A stretch of 64,000 nucleotides of DNA from Xanthobacteraceae bacterium 501b (GTDB lineage Bacteria; Pseudomonadota; Alphaproteobacteria; Rhizobiales; Xanthobacteraceae): NCBI GenBank assembly GCA_000378025.1, contig KB899087.1:806001-870000 (forward strand). Direction: 5' to 3'. This document shows, piece after piece, positions 40,092 to 48,987 of the stretch. Every line of letters starts with the position of its first letter. Position 1 is the stretch's first letter. The notes below the pieces were generated by a model. The model was not told the origin of the DNA, did not search any database, and worked only from the letters and a program-made list of their open reading frames with translations. A program made the position numbers and the translations under genes.

Positions 40092-41524
40092 CAGCCGTGG
40101 CCCTCCTTCACGAGATCGCCGGATACCGCCTTGCGCTCCTTGAGGAAGATCGTCGGGTCGCGGGTGGAGACGAGGCCGCGCGGCTTCCACACCATGATGG
40201 CGACCATGGCGAAGCCGAAGATCAGCATGCGGTAGAGGCTGGGGTCGAAATCATTGCCGAAGACCTGCTTCAGGAAGCCCAGATTGCGCAGCATCTCCAT
40301 GCCGCCCATCATGACAGCCGCCGCCACCGCGACGCCGATCTGCGAGCCCATGCCGCCGAGCACGACGATGGCCAGAATCATCGCCGAGACGTCGAAGGTG
40401 AAGCTCTCCGGGCTGACGAAGCCGGCGCGTACGGCGAAGAAGCAGCCGGCGAAGCCGCCGAACATGGCGCCGGTGGCGAAGGCGGAGAGCTTCGTGGTGG
40501 TGGTGTTGATGCCGAGCGAGCGGCAGGCGATCTCGTCCTCGCGCAGCGCTTCCCAGGCGCGGCCGACGGGAAGCCGGCGCAGGCGCACGGTGACGAAGGC
40601 GGTCAAGAGCGCCAGCGCCAGGATGACGAAGTAGAGGAAGATGATGCGGTGCATCGGGCTGAAGGGCAGCCCGAACAGCGCGGCGAAACCATCCGGCCCG
40701 GCATTGAAGGGAATGCCGAAGAAGGTGGCGCGCGGGATGGAGGCGATGCCCGCCCCGCCATTGGTGAAGTCCACCCAGTTGATCAGCACCAGGCGGATGA
40801 TCTCGCCGAAGGCCAGGGTGACGATGGCGAGGTAGTCGCCGCGCAGGCGCAGCACCGGGAAGCCGAGGATCATGCCCCAGACGCCGGCGAAGATGCCGGC
40901 CATCGGCAAACAGATCCAAAACGCCCAATTGGCCCAGAAGGTGGCGCCGAACAGGCCGGCGAAGAAGTCGTTGATCGGCGCCGAGGTCGCGAGCAGGGCA
41001 TAGGTGTAGGCGCCCACCGCGTAGAAGGCGACATAGCCGAGATCGAGCAGGCCGGCGAGGCCGACGACGATGTTCAGCCCCCAGCCCAGCATCACATAGG
41101 TGAGGATGAGAATGCCGAGATCGATGAGATAGCGGCTCTCGTTCAGCCCGCCGAGCGAGAAGATGGCGATGGCCGGGAAGAGTACGGCGAAGGCCAGCAG
41201 CGCCGGCTTGACGCCGGGGCCCATCACCGTGCCGGCCCGGTCGAACAGGGTCGGGCCGGTGTGGGTGGAGGGCTTGCGGTTCGGCGACCACAAAGTGAGG
41301 TTCAGCAGCAGCCGGCCGAAGAAGATGATGCCGACCATGATGGCCAGCAGCGAGGGCCGGTAGGCCAGCCCCAGCGCGCCGTCGATGATGACGGTCTCGA
41401 ACCCGATGAGCGGGCCGAACAGGCCCAGCGCGATCAGGCCGACGATCAGCGCGTCCTTGAAGGCGGGGCCCAGCACGGGGTTGGCGGCCGCGGGCGGGGC
41501 GGTTTCGGCGGTCTGGACAGCCAT
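40091..41524 (-). CDS. livM: Branched-chain amino acid ABC transporter, permease LivM
   Basis: 477 residues, longer than the basic family because an N-terminal DUF3382-like part with about three extra membrane segments precedes the conserved LivM core (from about residue 130: [22 protein letters not shown]). The EAA-like loop is [23 protein letters not shown] 41524 follows GAGG at 9 bases. It forms the transmembrane pore with LivH. Confidence 0.95.
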   Translation of the reverse strand: MAVQTAETAPPAAANPVLGPAFKDALIVGLIALGLFGPLIGFETVIIDGALGLAYRPSLLAIMVGIIFFGRLLLNLTLWSPNRKPSTHTGPTLFDRAGTVMGPGVKPALLAFAVLFPAIAIFSLGGLNESRYLIDLGILILTYVMLGWGLNIVVGLAGLLDLGYVAFYAVGAYTYALLATSAPINDFFAGLFGATFWANWAFWICLPMAGIFAGVWGMILGFPVLRLRGDYLAIVTLAFGEIIRLVLINWVDFTNGGAGIASIPRATFFGIPFNAGPDGFAALFGLPFSPMHRIIFLYFVILALALLTAFVTVRLRRLPVGRAWEALREDEIACRSLGINTTTTKLSAFATGAMFGGFAGCFFAVRAGFVSPESFTFDVSAMILAIVVLGGMGSQIGVAVAAAVMMGGMEMLRNLGFLKQVFGNDFDPSLYRMLIFGFAMVAIMVWKPRGLVSTRDPTIFLKERKAVSGDLVKEGHG

Positions 41525-41535
41525 GATGCGCGACC

Positions 41536-42453
41536 TCAGACCTTCTCGACCTCAGGCCGGCCCAGAAGGCCCTGCGGCATGAAGATCAGCGTGATGGCGA
41601 GGATGGAGAACGCCGCCACATCCTTGTATTCGATGGAGAAATAGGCCGACCAGAAGGTCTCGATCAGGCCGATCAGCAGCCCGCCGAGCACGGCGCCGGG
41701 GAGCGAGCCGATGCCGCCGAGCACGGCCGCGGTGAAGGCCTTCACGCCGGGCACGAAGCCGTCGGCGAAGTTCGCCACCCCGTAATACATCAGGTACAGC
41801 GTGCCGGCGACGGCGGCGAGAGCGGCGCCGATGACGAAGGTCAGCGAGATGGTGTGGTCGACATTGATGCCGAGCAGCGCCGCCATCTTGCGGTCCTGTT
41901 CGCAGGCGCGCTGGGCGCGGCCGAGCGAGGTCTTCTGCACCAGGTACCAGAAGCCGCCGAGCAGCGCGGCGGTGATCACCATGATGATCACCTGCTTCCA
42001 GGCCAGCGTGACCTGGTAGGAGCCGTTGTCCATCAGCACGATGACGTCGGTGATCATGGGCGGGATCGGCTTGTTGCGCGGGCCCTGCGTCACCTGGACG
42101 AAGTTGGCGAGGAAGATCGACATGCCGATGGCGGAGATCATCGGCGCCAGCCGGAACGAGCCACGCAGCGGCCGGTAGGCCACCCGCTCGATCGCCCAGT
42201 TCAGCAGCGAGGTGAACACCATCGCCACGACAAGCACGATGGCCAGCGCCAGGAAGATGGAGGTGATCCCCATCACCGTCGTGACCAGCAGGAAGCAGAT
42301 CAGCGCGATAAAGGCCGAGACCATGAAGACGTCGCCATGGGCGAAGTTGACCATGCCGATGATGCCGAACACCATGGTATAGCCGATAGCGATCAGCCCG
42401 TAGATCGAGCCGAGCGTCAGCCCATTGATGAGCTGCTGAACAAAGATTTCCAT
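41536..42453 (-). CDS. livH: Branched-chain amino acid ABC transporter, permease LivH
   Basis: 305 residues from ATG 42453; an in-frame start nine residues earlier lacks a better ribosome site. The start [40 protein letters not shown] is the LivH signature. Six to eight membrane segments follow and the EAA loop is [16 protein letters not shown]. First gene of the operon livH-livM-livG-livF-DUF6867-livK; the long upstream region holds candidate operator sequences. Confidence 0.95.
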   Translation of the reverse strand: MEIFVQQLINGLTLGSIYGLIAIGYTMVFGIIGMVNFAHGDVFMVSAFIALICFLLVTTVMGITSIFLALAIVLVVAMVFTSLLNWAIERVAYRPLRGSFRLAPMISAIGMSIFLANFVQVTQGPRNKPIPPMITDVIVLMDNGSYQVTLAWKQVIIMVITAALLGGFWYLVQKTSLGRAQRACEQDRKMAALLGINVDHTISLTFVIGAALAAVAGTLYLMYYGVANFADGFVPGVKAFTAAVLGGIGSLPGAVLGGLLIGLIETFWSAYFSIEYKDVAAFSILAITLIFMPQGLLGRPEVEKV

Positions 42454-42845
42454 GATTGTGCCGGCTCCCCTCAGCCGCATTTGCGCAAGGCGCTACCGTC
42501 GGGCTTTTGCACAGTTTGTAACCGTGCCCGTACGGTGTGCGCCTCTGACTCTTAGCCTGCGCCACGTTCCGATACAATTCGATCGAAAGACGAAATGCAA
42601 TCGATCGAAAAGCATGATACGAGGGTATTTAAATACCTATTTCATGAATTCCTTTGCAACTCAAGCGGTTAATGTGGTGGCGCTGCGTCTGCACTGTGGC
42701 GTGAGCGGTCATTTTTGTCTTCACAGCGTCATCTACGTTCACGCGCGCCGCGCGGTTTCCAAATGCGCGCCGCAAAGGTTATGCACAGCGAAGCCGCGTG
42801 GAGTGGATCCTTCGCTCCGCGCGAGGCCGCAGGAGGCACGCCAGC
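42454..42845. promoter_or_regulatory. Divergent regulatory region livH / flavin reductase
   Basis: 392 bases with no supported gene. The block 42570-42670 is clearly AT-richer than its surroundings and carries a phased direct repeat and a perfect palindrome (listed separately). AGGAGG near the right end serves the flavin reductase GTG. Confidence 0.6.
42579..42637. promoter_or_regulatory. Candidate operators: TCGATCGAAA pair and GGTATTTAAATACC palindrome
   Basis: TCGATCGAAA occurs at 42579-42588 and again at 42601-42610, 22 bases apart (about two helical turns, same face). A perfect 14-bp palindrome GGTATTTAAATACC lies at 42624-42637. All are within 185 bases upstream of livH. Confidence 0.5.
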
Positions 42846-43373
42846 GTGGACCAGCCCAAGGCACATGATGCGGCACAGCATGAGGCAGGCCACGCGGTCG
42901 AGGCCGGGCTCTATCGCGAGGCGATGAGCCGGCTGGTGGCCGCGGTGCATGTGATCACCACCAGCGGGCCGGACGGGCGCGCGGGCTTCACCGCCACCGC
43001 CGTCGCCTCGGTGTCGGACAGCCCGCCGACGCTGCTGGTTTGCCTCAACCGCCGCATCCGCTCCGCCCCCGCCTTCCGCCAGTCCGGCCGGTTCGCGGTC
43101 AACATGCTGGGCGCCGAGCAGCAAAGCGTGGCCGAGAGCTTCGGCGGGCGGGGAGGACTGGAGGGGGAGAAGCGATTCGGCGTCGGTCACTGGCATGAGG
43201 GCGCGCTGGGCCTGCCCTGCCTGAACGGGGCGATCGCGGTTTTCCAGTGCCGCATGGTGGAGATCCGCACCATCGCCACCCATGACGTGCTGGTCGGCCG
43301 GGTCGAGGCGGTGACGCTCGGCCCCGACAAGGCCAAGCTCGCCTATCTCGGGCGGGGCTTCCTGTCGGTCTGA
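42846..43373 (+). CDS. Flavin reductase-like protein
   Basis: 175 residues from GTG 42846, with AGGAGG nine bases upstream; an in-frame ATG at 42798 has no ribosome site. The flavin_reductase domain (split-barrel FMN-binding fold) spans about 25-175: MSRLVAAVHVITTSGPDGRAGFTATAVASVSDSPPTLLVCLN is the FMN-binding hallmark, followed by FAVNMLGAEQQSVAESFGG. Relatives (RutF, HpaC) supply reduced flavin to two-component monooxygenases. No monooxygenase partner is adjacent, so the client is unknown. Confidence 0.9.
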   Translation: MDQPKAHDAAQHEAGHAVEAGLYREAMSRLVAAVHVITTSGPDGRAGFTATAVASVSDSPPTLLVCLNRRIRSAPAFRQSGRFAVNMLGAEQQSVAESFGGRGGLEGEKRFGVGHWHEGALGLPCLNGAIAVFQCRMVEIRTIATHDVLVGRVEAVTLGPDKAKLAYLGRGFLSV

Positions 43374-43381
43374 GCCTCGGC

Positions 43382-44569
43382 TCAGGCAAACTGCCCGGCG
43401 ACCCAGCCGGACGACCAGGCCCACTGGAAATTATAGCCGCCGAGCCAGCCGGTGACATCCACCACTTCGCCGACGAAATAGAGCCCCGGCACCTCGCGCG
43501 CCGCCAGCGTGCGCGAATCGAGGCCGGCCGTGTCGACGCCGCCCAGCGTCACCTCGGCGGTGCGGTAGCCTTCCGAGCCGGTCGGCTTCAGCCGCCAGCC
43601 ATTCACCGCCTCGTCGATCCGCCGCAGCGCCTTGTCCGAGAGGTCGGCGAGATTGACCGCGCCGGCCTCGCGATCAGTGATGAGCTGGGCGAGGCGCTTG
43701 GGCAGCAGGTTCGCCAGCGCGGTGACGGGCGACTGCCGGCCATTTGCGGCCCGCGCCTCGCGCAGCTGGGCGAACACGTCCGCGCCGGGCGCAAGCGCGA
43801 GCGCGATCTCGTCGCCTTCGCGCCAATAGGAGGAGATTTGCAGGATCGCCGGCCCCGACAGGCCGCGATGGGTGAACAGCAGCCCTTCCTCGAACCGGGT
43901 TTTGCCATGGCTCACCCGTCCCTCCACCGCCACCCCGGCGAGCGGGGCGAGCCGCTCCAGCTGCGCCGGGTCGAGCGTAAGCGGCACCAGACCGGGGCGG
44001 GTGGGTTGCAGCGCCAGCCCGAAGCGCTCGGCCACCTCATAGCCGAAGCCGGTAGCCCCCATTTTCGGGATCGACTTGCCGCCCGAGGCGATCACCAGCG
44101 ACGCGCAGGCCAAGGTGCCGTTGGCGGTCGCCACGGTGAAGCCATCGGCGCTGCGCTCGATGCCGGTAATGGCGGTGGACAGGCGCAGCTCGCCGCCGGC
44201 CTCGCGCAGCTCATCGGTCAGCATTTCCACCACCTGCCGGGCCGAGCCGTCGCAGAACAGCTGGCCGAGCGTCTTCTCGTGCCAGGCGATGCCGCGCCGG
44301 TCCATGCGGGCGATGAAATCCTGCGCGGTGTAGCGTTTCAGCGCCGAGATGGCGAAACCCGGATTGGCCGAGAGATAATGGCGCGGGGCGGCGTCGCGAT
44401 TGGTGAAGTTGCAGCGGCCGCCGCCGGAAATGCGGATCTTCTCGCCCGGCGCGCGGGCATGGTCGAGCACCACGACGCGGCGCCCGCGTCTGCCGGCCTC
44501 GATGGCGCACATCAGCCCGGCCGCGCCGGCGCCGATCACCACCACATCGACGGAGGCGGGCCGGCTCAC
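43382..44569 (-). CDS. FAD-dependent oxidoreductase, BaiN/HI0933-like (RdsA)
   Basis: 395 residues from GTG 44569, preceded by GGAGAAGG and overlapping the upstream gene stop (GTGA). The N-terminal VIGAGAAGLMCAIEAGRRG is the dinucleotide-binding motif, then APGEKIRISGGGRCNFTN, the hallmark of the HI0933 family. VIASGGKSIPKMGATGFGYEVAE and the C-terminal GLYFVGEVVDVTGWLGGYNFQWAWSSG (read as two adjoining FAD-contact motifs) complete it. Some homologues reduce bile-acid intermediates and others are RNA-modification or redox proteins, so the substrate here is open. Confidence 0.9.
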   Translation of the reverse strand: MSRPASVDVVVIGAGAAGLMCAIEAGRRGRRVVVLDHARAPGEKIRISGGGRCNFTNRDAAPRHYLSANPGFAISALKRYTAQDFIARMDRRGIAWHEKTLGQLFCDGSARQVVEMLTDELREAGGELRLSTAITGIERSADGFTVATANGTLACASLVIASGGKSIPKMGATGFGYEVAERFGLALQPTRPGLVPLTLDPAQLERLAPLAGVAVEGRVSHGKTRFEEGLLFTHRGLSGPAILQISSYWREGDEIALALAPGADVFAQLREARAANGRQSPVTALANLLPKRLAQLITDREAGAVNLADLSDKALRRIDEAVNGWRLKPTGSEGYRTAEVTLGGVDTAGLDSRTLAAREVPGLYFVGEVVDVTGWLGGYNFQWAWSSGWVAGQFA

Positions 44570-45654
44570 ACGCCTTCTCCATAAGCATGTACGCCGCCGC
44601 AATAATCGGTGACGTGCCAGCCCTCGGGCGCCGGCTCCAGATAAGACGGCCCCACCGGCACCTTGCCGTGGCCGCCGGGGATGTCGAGCACGTAGGTCGG
44701 CAGCGCGAGGCCGGAGACGCGCCCGCGCAGTGCGGCCATCAGTTCCTGCCCGCGCTGGATGGTCAGGCGGAAATGCGCGGTGCCGGGGGCGAGGTCGGGA
44801 TGGTGGAGGTAATAGGGCTTCACCCGGCATTCCACCAGCGCGCGGAACAGCGCCGCGAGCGTTCCGGCGTCGTCATTGACCCCGGCGAGCAGCACGCTCT
44901 GCCCGACCAGCGCGATGCCGGCTTCGGCCAGCCGGGCCAGCGCCGCGCGCGCCTCGGCGCCGAGTTCGCGGGCGTGGTTGGCGTGGACGGCGACATAGGT
45001 GGTCACGCCGGGCGCGCGCAGCGCCGCCACCAGCGCGCCGGTGACGCGCTCGGGCGCGGCGATGGGCACGCGGGTGTGAAAGCGCACCACCTTCACATGC
45101 GGGATGGCGGCAAGCCGGGCCATCAACCCGGCGAGGCGACGCGGCGAGGCGACGAACGGGTCGCCGCCGGTCAGCACGACTTCCCAGATCTCGGGTCGGG
45201 CGGAGATATAGGCGAGGGCGGTCTCCAGCGCCTCGTCGGAGAGGTTGCTCTCGGCCCCCGGCCCGACCATCTCGCGGCGGAAGCAGAAGCGGCAATAGAC
45301 GGCGCAGACGCCGACCAGCTTCAGCAGCACCCGGTCGGGATAGCGGTGGACGATGCCGGGCACCGGGCTGTGCGCCGCGTCGCCGATCGGGTCCTCGCGC
45401 TCTTCCGGCCGCGTCTCCAGCTCGCGCGCATCCGGGACGAACTGGCGGGCGATCGGGTCGGCGGCGTCAGCGGGGTCGATCAGGCCGGCCAGCACCGGCG
45501 TCACCGCTACGGCATAGCGGGCGGCGACCGCCTCCAGCGCCGGATCGGCTGCGACCAGCCCGGCCTCCGCCAGTTCACTGACGCGGCGCAGCGTCCGCGC
45601 GGGCAGCGGAGTGGCGGCGGACGGGGCGAGGGGGGAGCGGGCAGGGGCGTTCAT
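44566..45654 (-). CDS. Lysine-2,3-aminomutase-like radical SAM protein (KamA/EpmB family)
   Basis: 362 residues from ATG 45654; a TTG twelve codons earlier is less likely. The radical SAM cluster motif is Cys117, Cys121, Cys124 (CAVYCRFC). The pattern QFVPDARE, PGIVHRYPDRVLLKLVG, VVLTGGDPF and KPYYLHHPDLAPGTAHFR is typical of the family; the last includes residues around the pyridoxal-phosphate lysine region. Members either interconvert alpha- and beta-lysine or, as EpmB, prepare beta-lysine for elongation factor P. Neither epmA nor efp is in the window. Stop overlaps the start of the flavoprotein gene by four bases. Confidence 0.88.
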   Translation of the reverse strand: MNAPARSPLAPSAATPLPARTLRRVSELAEAGLVAADPALEAVAARYAVAVTPVLAGLIDPADAADPIARQFVPDARELETRPEEREDPIGDAAHSPVPGIVHRYPDRVLLKLVGVCAVYCRFCFRREMVGPGAESNLSDEALETALAYISARPEIWEVVLTGGDPFVASPRRLAGLMARLAAIPHVKVVRFHTRVPIAAPERVTGALVAALRAPGVTTYVAVHANHARELGAEARAALARLAEAGIALVGQSVLLAGVNDDAGTLAALFRALVECRVKPYYLHHPDLAPGTAHFRLTIQRGQELMAALRGRVSGLALPTYVLDIPGGHGKVPVGPSYLEPAPEGWHVTDYCGGVHAYGEGV

Positions 45655-45749
45655 GCGCGGTCTTGTGATCGTTTCCGCGCCCGCCGGCAAGGCGCCGCCG
45701 CGTTGCCGCGCTATAGTGGGGCAAATCGTCGAACGTGAAGGAGGAGCCG

Positions 45750-46073
45750 ATGCTCACGCGCGAGGAAGATGTGCTGCAGGCGGCGGCAAGCTGGCGGCAG
45801 GAGGGAAGGGGCGTGGCGCTGGCAACGGTGGTGGAGACCTGGGGCTCGGCGCCCCGCCCGGTCGGCAGCCACCTCGCCATCGACGAGGACGGCAATTTCC
45901 TCGGCTCGGTGTCCGGCGGCTGCGTCGAAGGCGCGGTAGTGGCGGAAGCCGCCGAGGTGATCGCCGATGGCAGCCCCCGGCTGCTGGAATTCGGCGTCGC
46001 CAATGAAACCGCCTGGCAGGTCGGCCTGTCCTGCGGCGGGCGCATCGCGGTCTATGTCGAGAAGGTTTCCTGA
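45750..46073 (+). CDS. XdhC/CoxI family protein, short form
   Basis: 107 residues from ATG 45750 (GGAGGAG 5-11 bases upstream). It carries only the N-terminal XdhC_CoxI domain: VALATVVETWGSAPRPVGSHLAIDEDGNFLGSVSGGCVEGAVV, then FGVANETAWQVGLSCGGRIAVYVE. XdhC-type proteins help insert sulfurated molybdenum cofactor into xanthine-dehydrogenase-class enzymes. The Rossmann half is encoded by the next gene, which overlaps its stop by one base (TGATG), so the two probably work as one split XdhC. Confidence 0.9.
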   Translation: MLTREEDVLQAAASWRQEGRGVALATVVETWGSAPRPVGSHLAIDEDGNFLGSVSGGCVEGAVVAEAAEVIADGSPRLLEFGVANETAWQVGLSCGGRIAVYVEKVS

Positions 46074-47410
46074 TGGATCTGTCGCTGCTCAATGCGCTGA
46101 ACACCGAGCGCGCCGCGCGCCGCCCCATTGTCCTCGTCACCGATCTCGACGGCGGCGGGCAGCGGCTGGTGCGTGCCGGCGAGGTGGCGGGCGATCCGCT
46201 GGCGGAGCCTCTCGCCGAGGCGCTGCGCAGCGGGCGCAGCGGACGGGTGGAGGTGGAGGGGGCGCGGCTGTTCCTCACCGTGCATCTGCCGTCGCCGCGC
46301 CTTGTCATCACCGGGGCGGTGCATATCTCGCAGGCGCTGGCGCCGATGGCCAAGGCCGTCGGCTTCGAGGTCATCATCGTCGATCCGCGCACCGCCTTCG
46401 CTACCGAGGAGCGCTTTCCCGCCGTCGAGGTGCGCGCGCAGTGGCCACAGGAGGCGCTGGCCGACCTTGGGCTTGACCCCTTCACGGCGGTGGCGGTGCT
46501 GGCGCATGACCCGAAGATCGACGACCCGGCGCTTGAGGCGGCGCTCAGCGCCGGCTGCTTCTATGTCGGCGCGCTCGGCTCGCGCAAATCCCATGCCGGC
46601 CGGGTCGCGCGGCTGGCGGAACGCGGCGTGCCGCGCGCGGCGCTGGAGCGCATCCGCGCGCCCATCGGCCTCGATATCGGTGCCGCCAATCCGGCGGAGA
46701 TCGCCGTGTCCATTCTCGCCCAGATCGTCGGCGAACTGCGCCGCCGCCCGGCCCGCCCGCCGGCCGCGCTGGTGCTGGCGGCCGGGCAGGGCACGCGCCT
46801 GCCGCAGGCGCACAAGCTGACGCTGCCGCTCGGCGGGGTGCCGCTGGTGCGCCGGGTGGTGGAGACGGCCCTCGCCGCGCGGGCGCGCCCCGTTATCGTG
46901 GTGACGGGGCATGAGGCGGACGCGGTGCGGGCGGCGCTGGCCGGGCTCGATGTCACCTTCGCGCACAATCAGGATTTCGCGCAGGGGCTTTCCACCTCGC
47001 TCAAGGCCGGCGTCGCCGCGCTGCCGAAGGAGGTGGAGCGGGTGGTGGTGATGCTGGGCGACATGCCCATGGTCGAGCCGTCCCTGGTCGACTGCCTCGC
47101 CGATGCGCTCGATCCCGCGCGCGGAAGGCTGGCGGCGGTGCCGGTGGCCGAGGGGCGGCAGGGCAACCCGGTGGCGCTGGCGCGGGCTCTCTTCCCCGCG
47201 CTGAAGACACTGGCCGGCGATGTCGGCGCCCGGCAGATCCTCGCCCAGAACGCCGATTTCGTGGTCGAGGTGCCGGTGGAGGGCGAGAGCGCCTTTCTCG
47301 ACATCGACACGCACGAGGATCTGGAGGCGCTGGAGATTCACGAGATCGCGGCCGCGTCGACGATCGACGCCGACGCCGCGCTGGAGGCGATGAAGGCGGA
47401 AGACGCCTGA
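46073..47410 (+). CDS. XdhC Rossmann domain fused to MobA-like molybdenum cofactor nucleotidyltransferase
   Basis: 445 residues. Residues about 75-220 are the XdhC C-terminal Rossmann domain (YVGALGSRKSH at 164-174, PIGLDIGAANPAEIAVSILA from 197). Residues from 231 are a MobA-like NTP transferase (ALVLAAGQGTRLPQAHK), the MocA type that adds CMP to molybdopterin. The C-terminal ~30 residues are acidic and Ala-rich. The fusion links cofactor maturation to cofactor protection and delivery for molybdenum hydroxylases. No molybdenum hydroxylase structural gene is adjacent. It ends 18 bases from the convergent BcsS-like gene. Confidence 0.9.
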   Translation: MDLSLLNALNTERAARRPIVLVTDLDGGGQRLVRAGEVAGDPLAEPLAEALRSGRSGRVEVEGARLFLTVHLPSPRLVITGAVHISQALAPMAKAVGFEVIIVDPRTAFATEERFPAVEVRAQWPQEALADLGLDPFTAVAVLAHDPKIDDPALEAALSAGCFYVGALGSRKSHAGRVARLAERGVPRAALERIRAPIGLDIGAANPAEIAVSILAQIVGELRRRPARPPAALVLAAGQGTRLPQAHKLTLPLGGVPLVRRVVETALAARARPVIVVTGHEADAVRAALAGLDVTFAHNQDFAQGLSTSLKAGVAALPKEVERVVVMLGDMPMVEPSLVDCLADALDPARGRLAAVPVAEGRQGNPVALARALFPALKTLAGDVGARQILAQNADFVVEVPVEGESAFLDIDTHEDLEALEIHEIAAASTIDADAALEAMKAEDA

Positions 47411-47428
47411 GCCGGCGCGGCGCGAGGA

Positions 47429-48169
47429 TCAGAACGGCATGAACAGCGAGAGCGTGCCATAGGGGCTTGCGTCACTATCGCTGCTCCAGCGCCAGCCGGC
47501 GGCGGCGCGCAATTCCTGCCCCGCCAGTGGGCAGGTGAGGAACAGCCCGAGGCGGGCGCTCTGGTCCAGCCAGTCCGTGGTGGCGCCGGTCTCCACCCCG
47601 ACCGCAAGCCAGCTGACGGCCTGCCAGCCGGCGCTGGCGCGGCCGTTCACCGTGCCGTCCGCCGTCGAGGCGCTTAGGGCGGCGGTCAGCGTCCAGCGTT
47701 CGTCAAACCGGTAGAACCATTCGGCGACGATTTTGGCGCCGAACTGCGTGCCCTGGTCGGGATTGCCGGGGTCGGGGGCGTCGAGCCGGTTGTCAACCAC
47801 ATTCACCCCGCCATAGAGGGCGATGGCATGGGCGCCGCGCAGGAACTGCCAGCCCAGCAGCACCTCGCCATCGGTCTTGTTGCCGGTGTTCCAGCCGCCC
47901 GGCACCGCCTGCGTGCGGTACTCGTAGCGCCCGCCGCCGGTCTGGGTTCGCACCCGCAGGCCTTCCTGGTCCATAGGTGCGAAGGGCGCCCACGCCATGC
48001 CGCCCCAGCCATAGCCATTGTCGCGGGCGATATCGACGCCGGTATAGAAATAGAGCCGCCGGCGCAGCAAGGCCTCCGCGCTCTCCTCGGCTGCCGCGCT
48101 GGACGCTGGGCACGCGGCAGACAACGCCGCGAGGAGAGGCGCGAGAGTTCGCGCCGGCGAAGAGAACAT
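47429..48169 (-). CDS. Cellulose biosynthesis protein BcsS-like outer-membrane protein
   Basis: 246 residues from ATG 48169 (a GTG four codons earlier is possible). A signal peptide of about 27 residues ends near SSAAAEE. The mature protein shows alternating-residue beta strands and ends in F after TLSLFMPF, as outer-membrane barrels do. YTGVDIARDNGYGWGGMAWAPFAPMDQEG followed by GGGRYEYR resembles BcsS, a protein seen in alphaproteobacterial cellulose loci. No other cellulose genes are in the window, so its role here is uncertain. Confidence 0.65.
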   Translation of the reverse strand: MFSSPARTLAPLLAALSAACPASSAAAEESAEALLRRRLYFYTGVDIARDNGYGWGGMAWAPFAPMDQEGLRVRTQTGGGRYEYRTQAVPGGWNTGNKTDGEVLLGWQFLRGAHAIALYGGVNVVDNRLDAPDPGNPDQGTQFGAKIVAEWFYRFDERWTLTAALSASTADGTVNGRASAGWQAVSWLAVGVETGATTDWLDQSARLGLFLTCPLAGQELRAAAGWRWSSDSDASPYGTLSLFMPF

Positions 48170-48308
48170 CGCCGCGCTCACGGTTGCATATGGTCAGGAA
48201 GTACCCCTCATCCGAGCACCCTCTCCCGGCCCCCTCAATCAACCGGAGGAAGAGCGTGGATTGGGATGCACGCGCTGGCATGCCGCATTTTGTCGCAGGG
48301 CGGCGTAT

Positions 48309-48767
48309 CTAGACCGGCGATGCCATCAGATGTTCGACCGCGACGCCCACCCGCTCGCAAACGAGATCAGCCACCATCTGCCGATGGCAATGCTCGGGAT
48401 GGCGCTCGAAGCACAGCACGCAGACCCGCCGTCCCGCCTTCACCAGCGCGGTCAGTTCGTCGAGCTGTTCCTGCGCGGTGGGGGTGGCGAGATGGGCGTC
48501 ATAGATGCGCCGCAGCTGGTCGTAATGGCCGCTGCGTGCCGCCTGCCGGCCCTCCGCCGGCGTGCCGAGGCCGCGCAGATGCAGATAGCCGATGCCGCGC
48601 TCGCTCACGCCGGCGGCGAGGTGGCTCTTGGAAAAGCCGGCGCGGCGCGAGGCGGCGACGGCACGCACATCGACCAGAAGATCGACGCCCGCTCCGCTCA
48701 ACGTGTCGAGCACGGCGGCGGAGGAGACCTGTTCATAGCCGATGGTGAAGAAAGGCGGGCGCGACAT
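48309..48767 (-). CDS. DUF488 family protein
   Basis: 152 residues. FFTIGYEQVSSAAVLDTLSGAGVDLLVDVRAVAASRRAGFSK is the DUF488 start, with the conserved IGY and DVR motifs; LLCFERHPEHCHRQMVADLV near the end holds the conserved Cys/Glu/His set (CFERxxxxCHR). The function of DUF488 is not established; the conserved Cys-His motif suggests metal binding or catalysis. No clear ribosome site precedes ATG 48767. It is divergent from the HerA-like ATPase gene, with 220 bases between starts. Confidence 0.9.
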   Translation of the reverse strand: MSRPPFFTIGYEQVSSAAVLDTLSGAGVDLLVDVRAVAASRRAGFSKSHLAAGVSERGIGYLHLRGLGTPAEGRQAARSGHYDQLRRIYDAHLATPTAQEQLDELTALVKAGRRVCVLCFERHPEHCHRQMVADLVCERVGVAVEHLMASPV

Positions 48768-48987
48768 CTGGCAAGGATGACCCTACACACGGGACTTGTC
48801 GAGCCGGGCCGAATCTGTGGAGTTCGTGGCGGCTGTCGGCGCAGGCCCCTGCCGCGTGCTAAAGGCAGGCCGGGCGGGGGCGGCCAGGCTGCCCTCCCGG
48901 TCGGATCGTCCGGTCTGGGGCGGGACAATCGAACCATTCGGCCCGCTGCCGCAGCGGAGGGGCCGGTTCAGGGATGCGTCATCGCAG

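Noticed and set aside
40073-41644. 523-codon plus-strand frame over livM
   Set aside because: Charged, low-complexity shadow opposite a clear permease.
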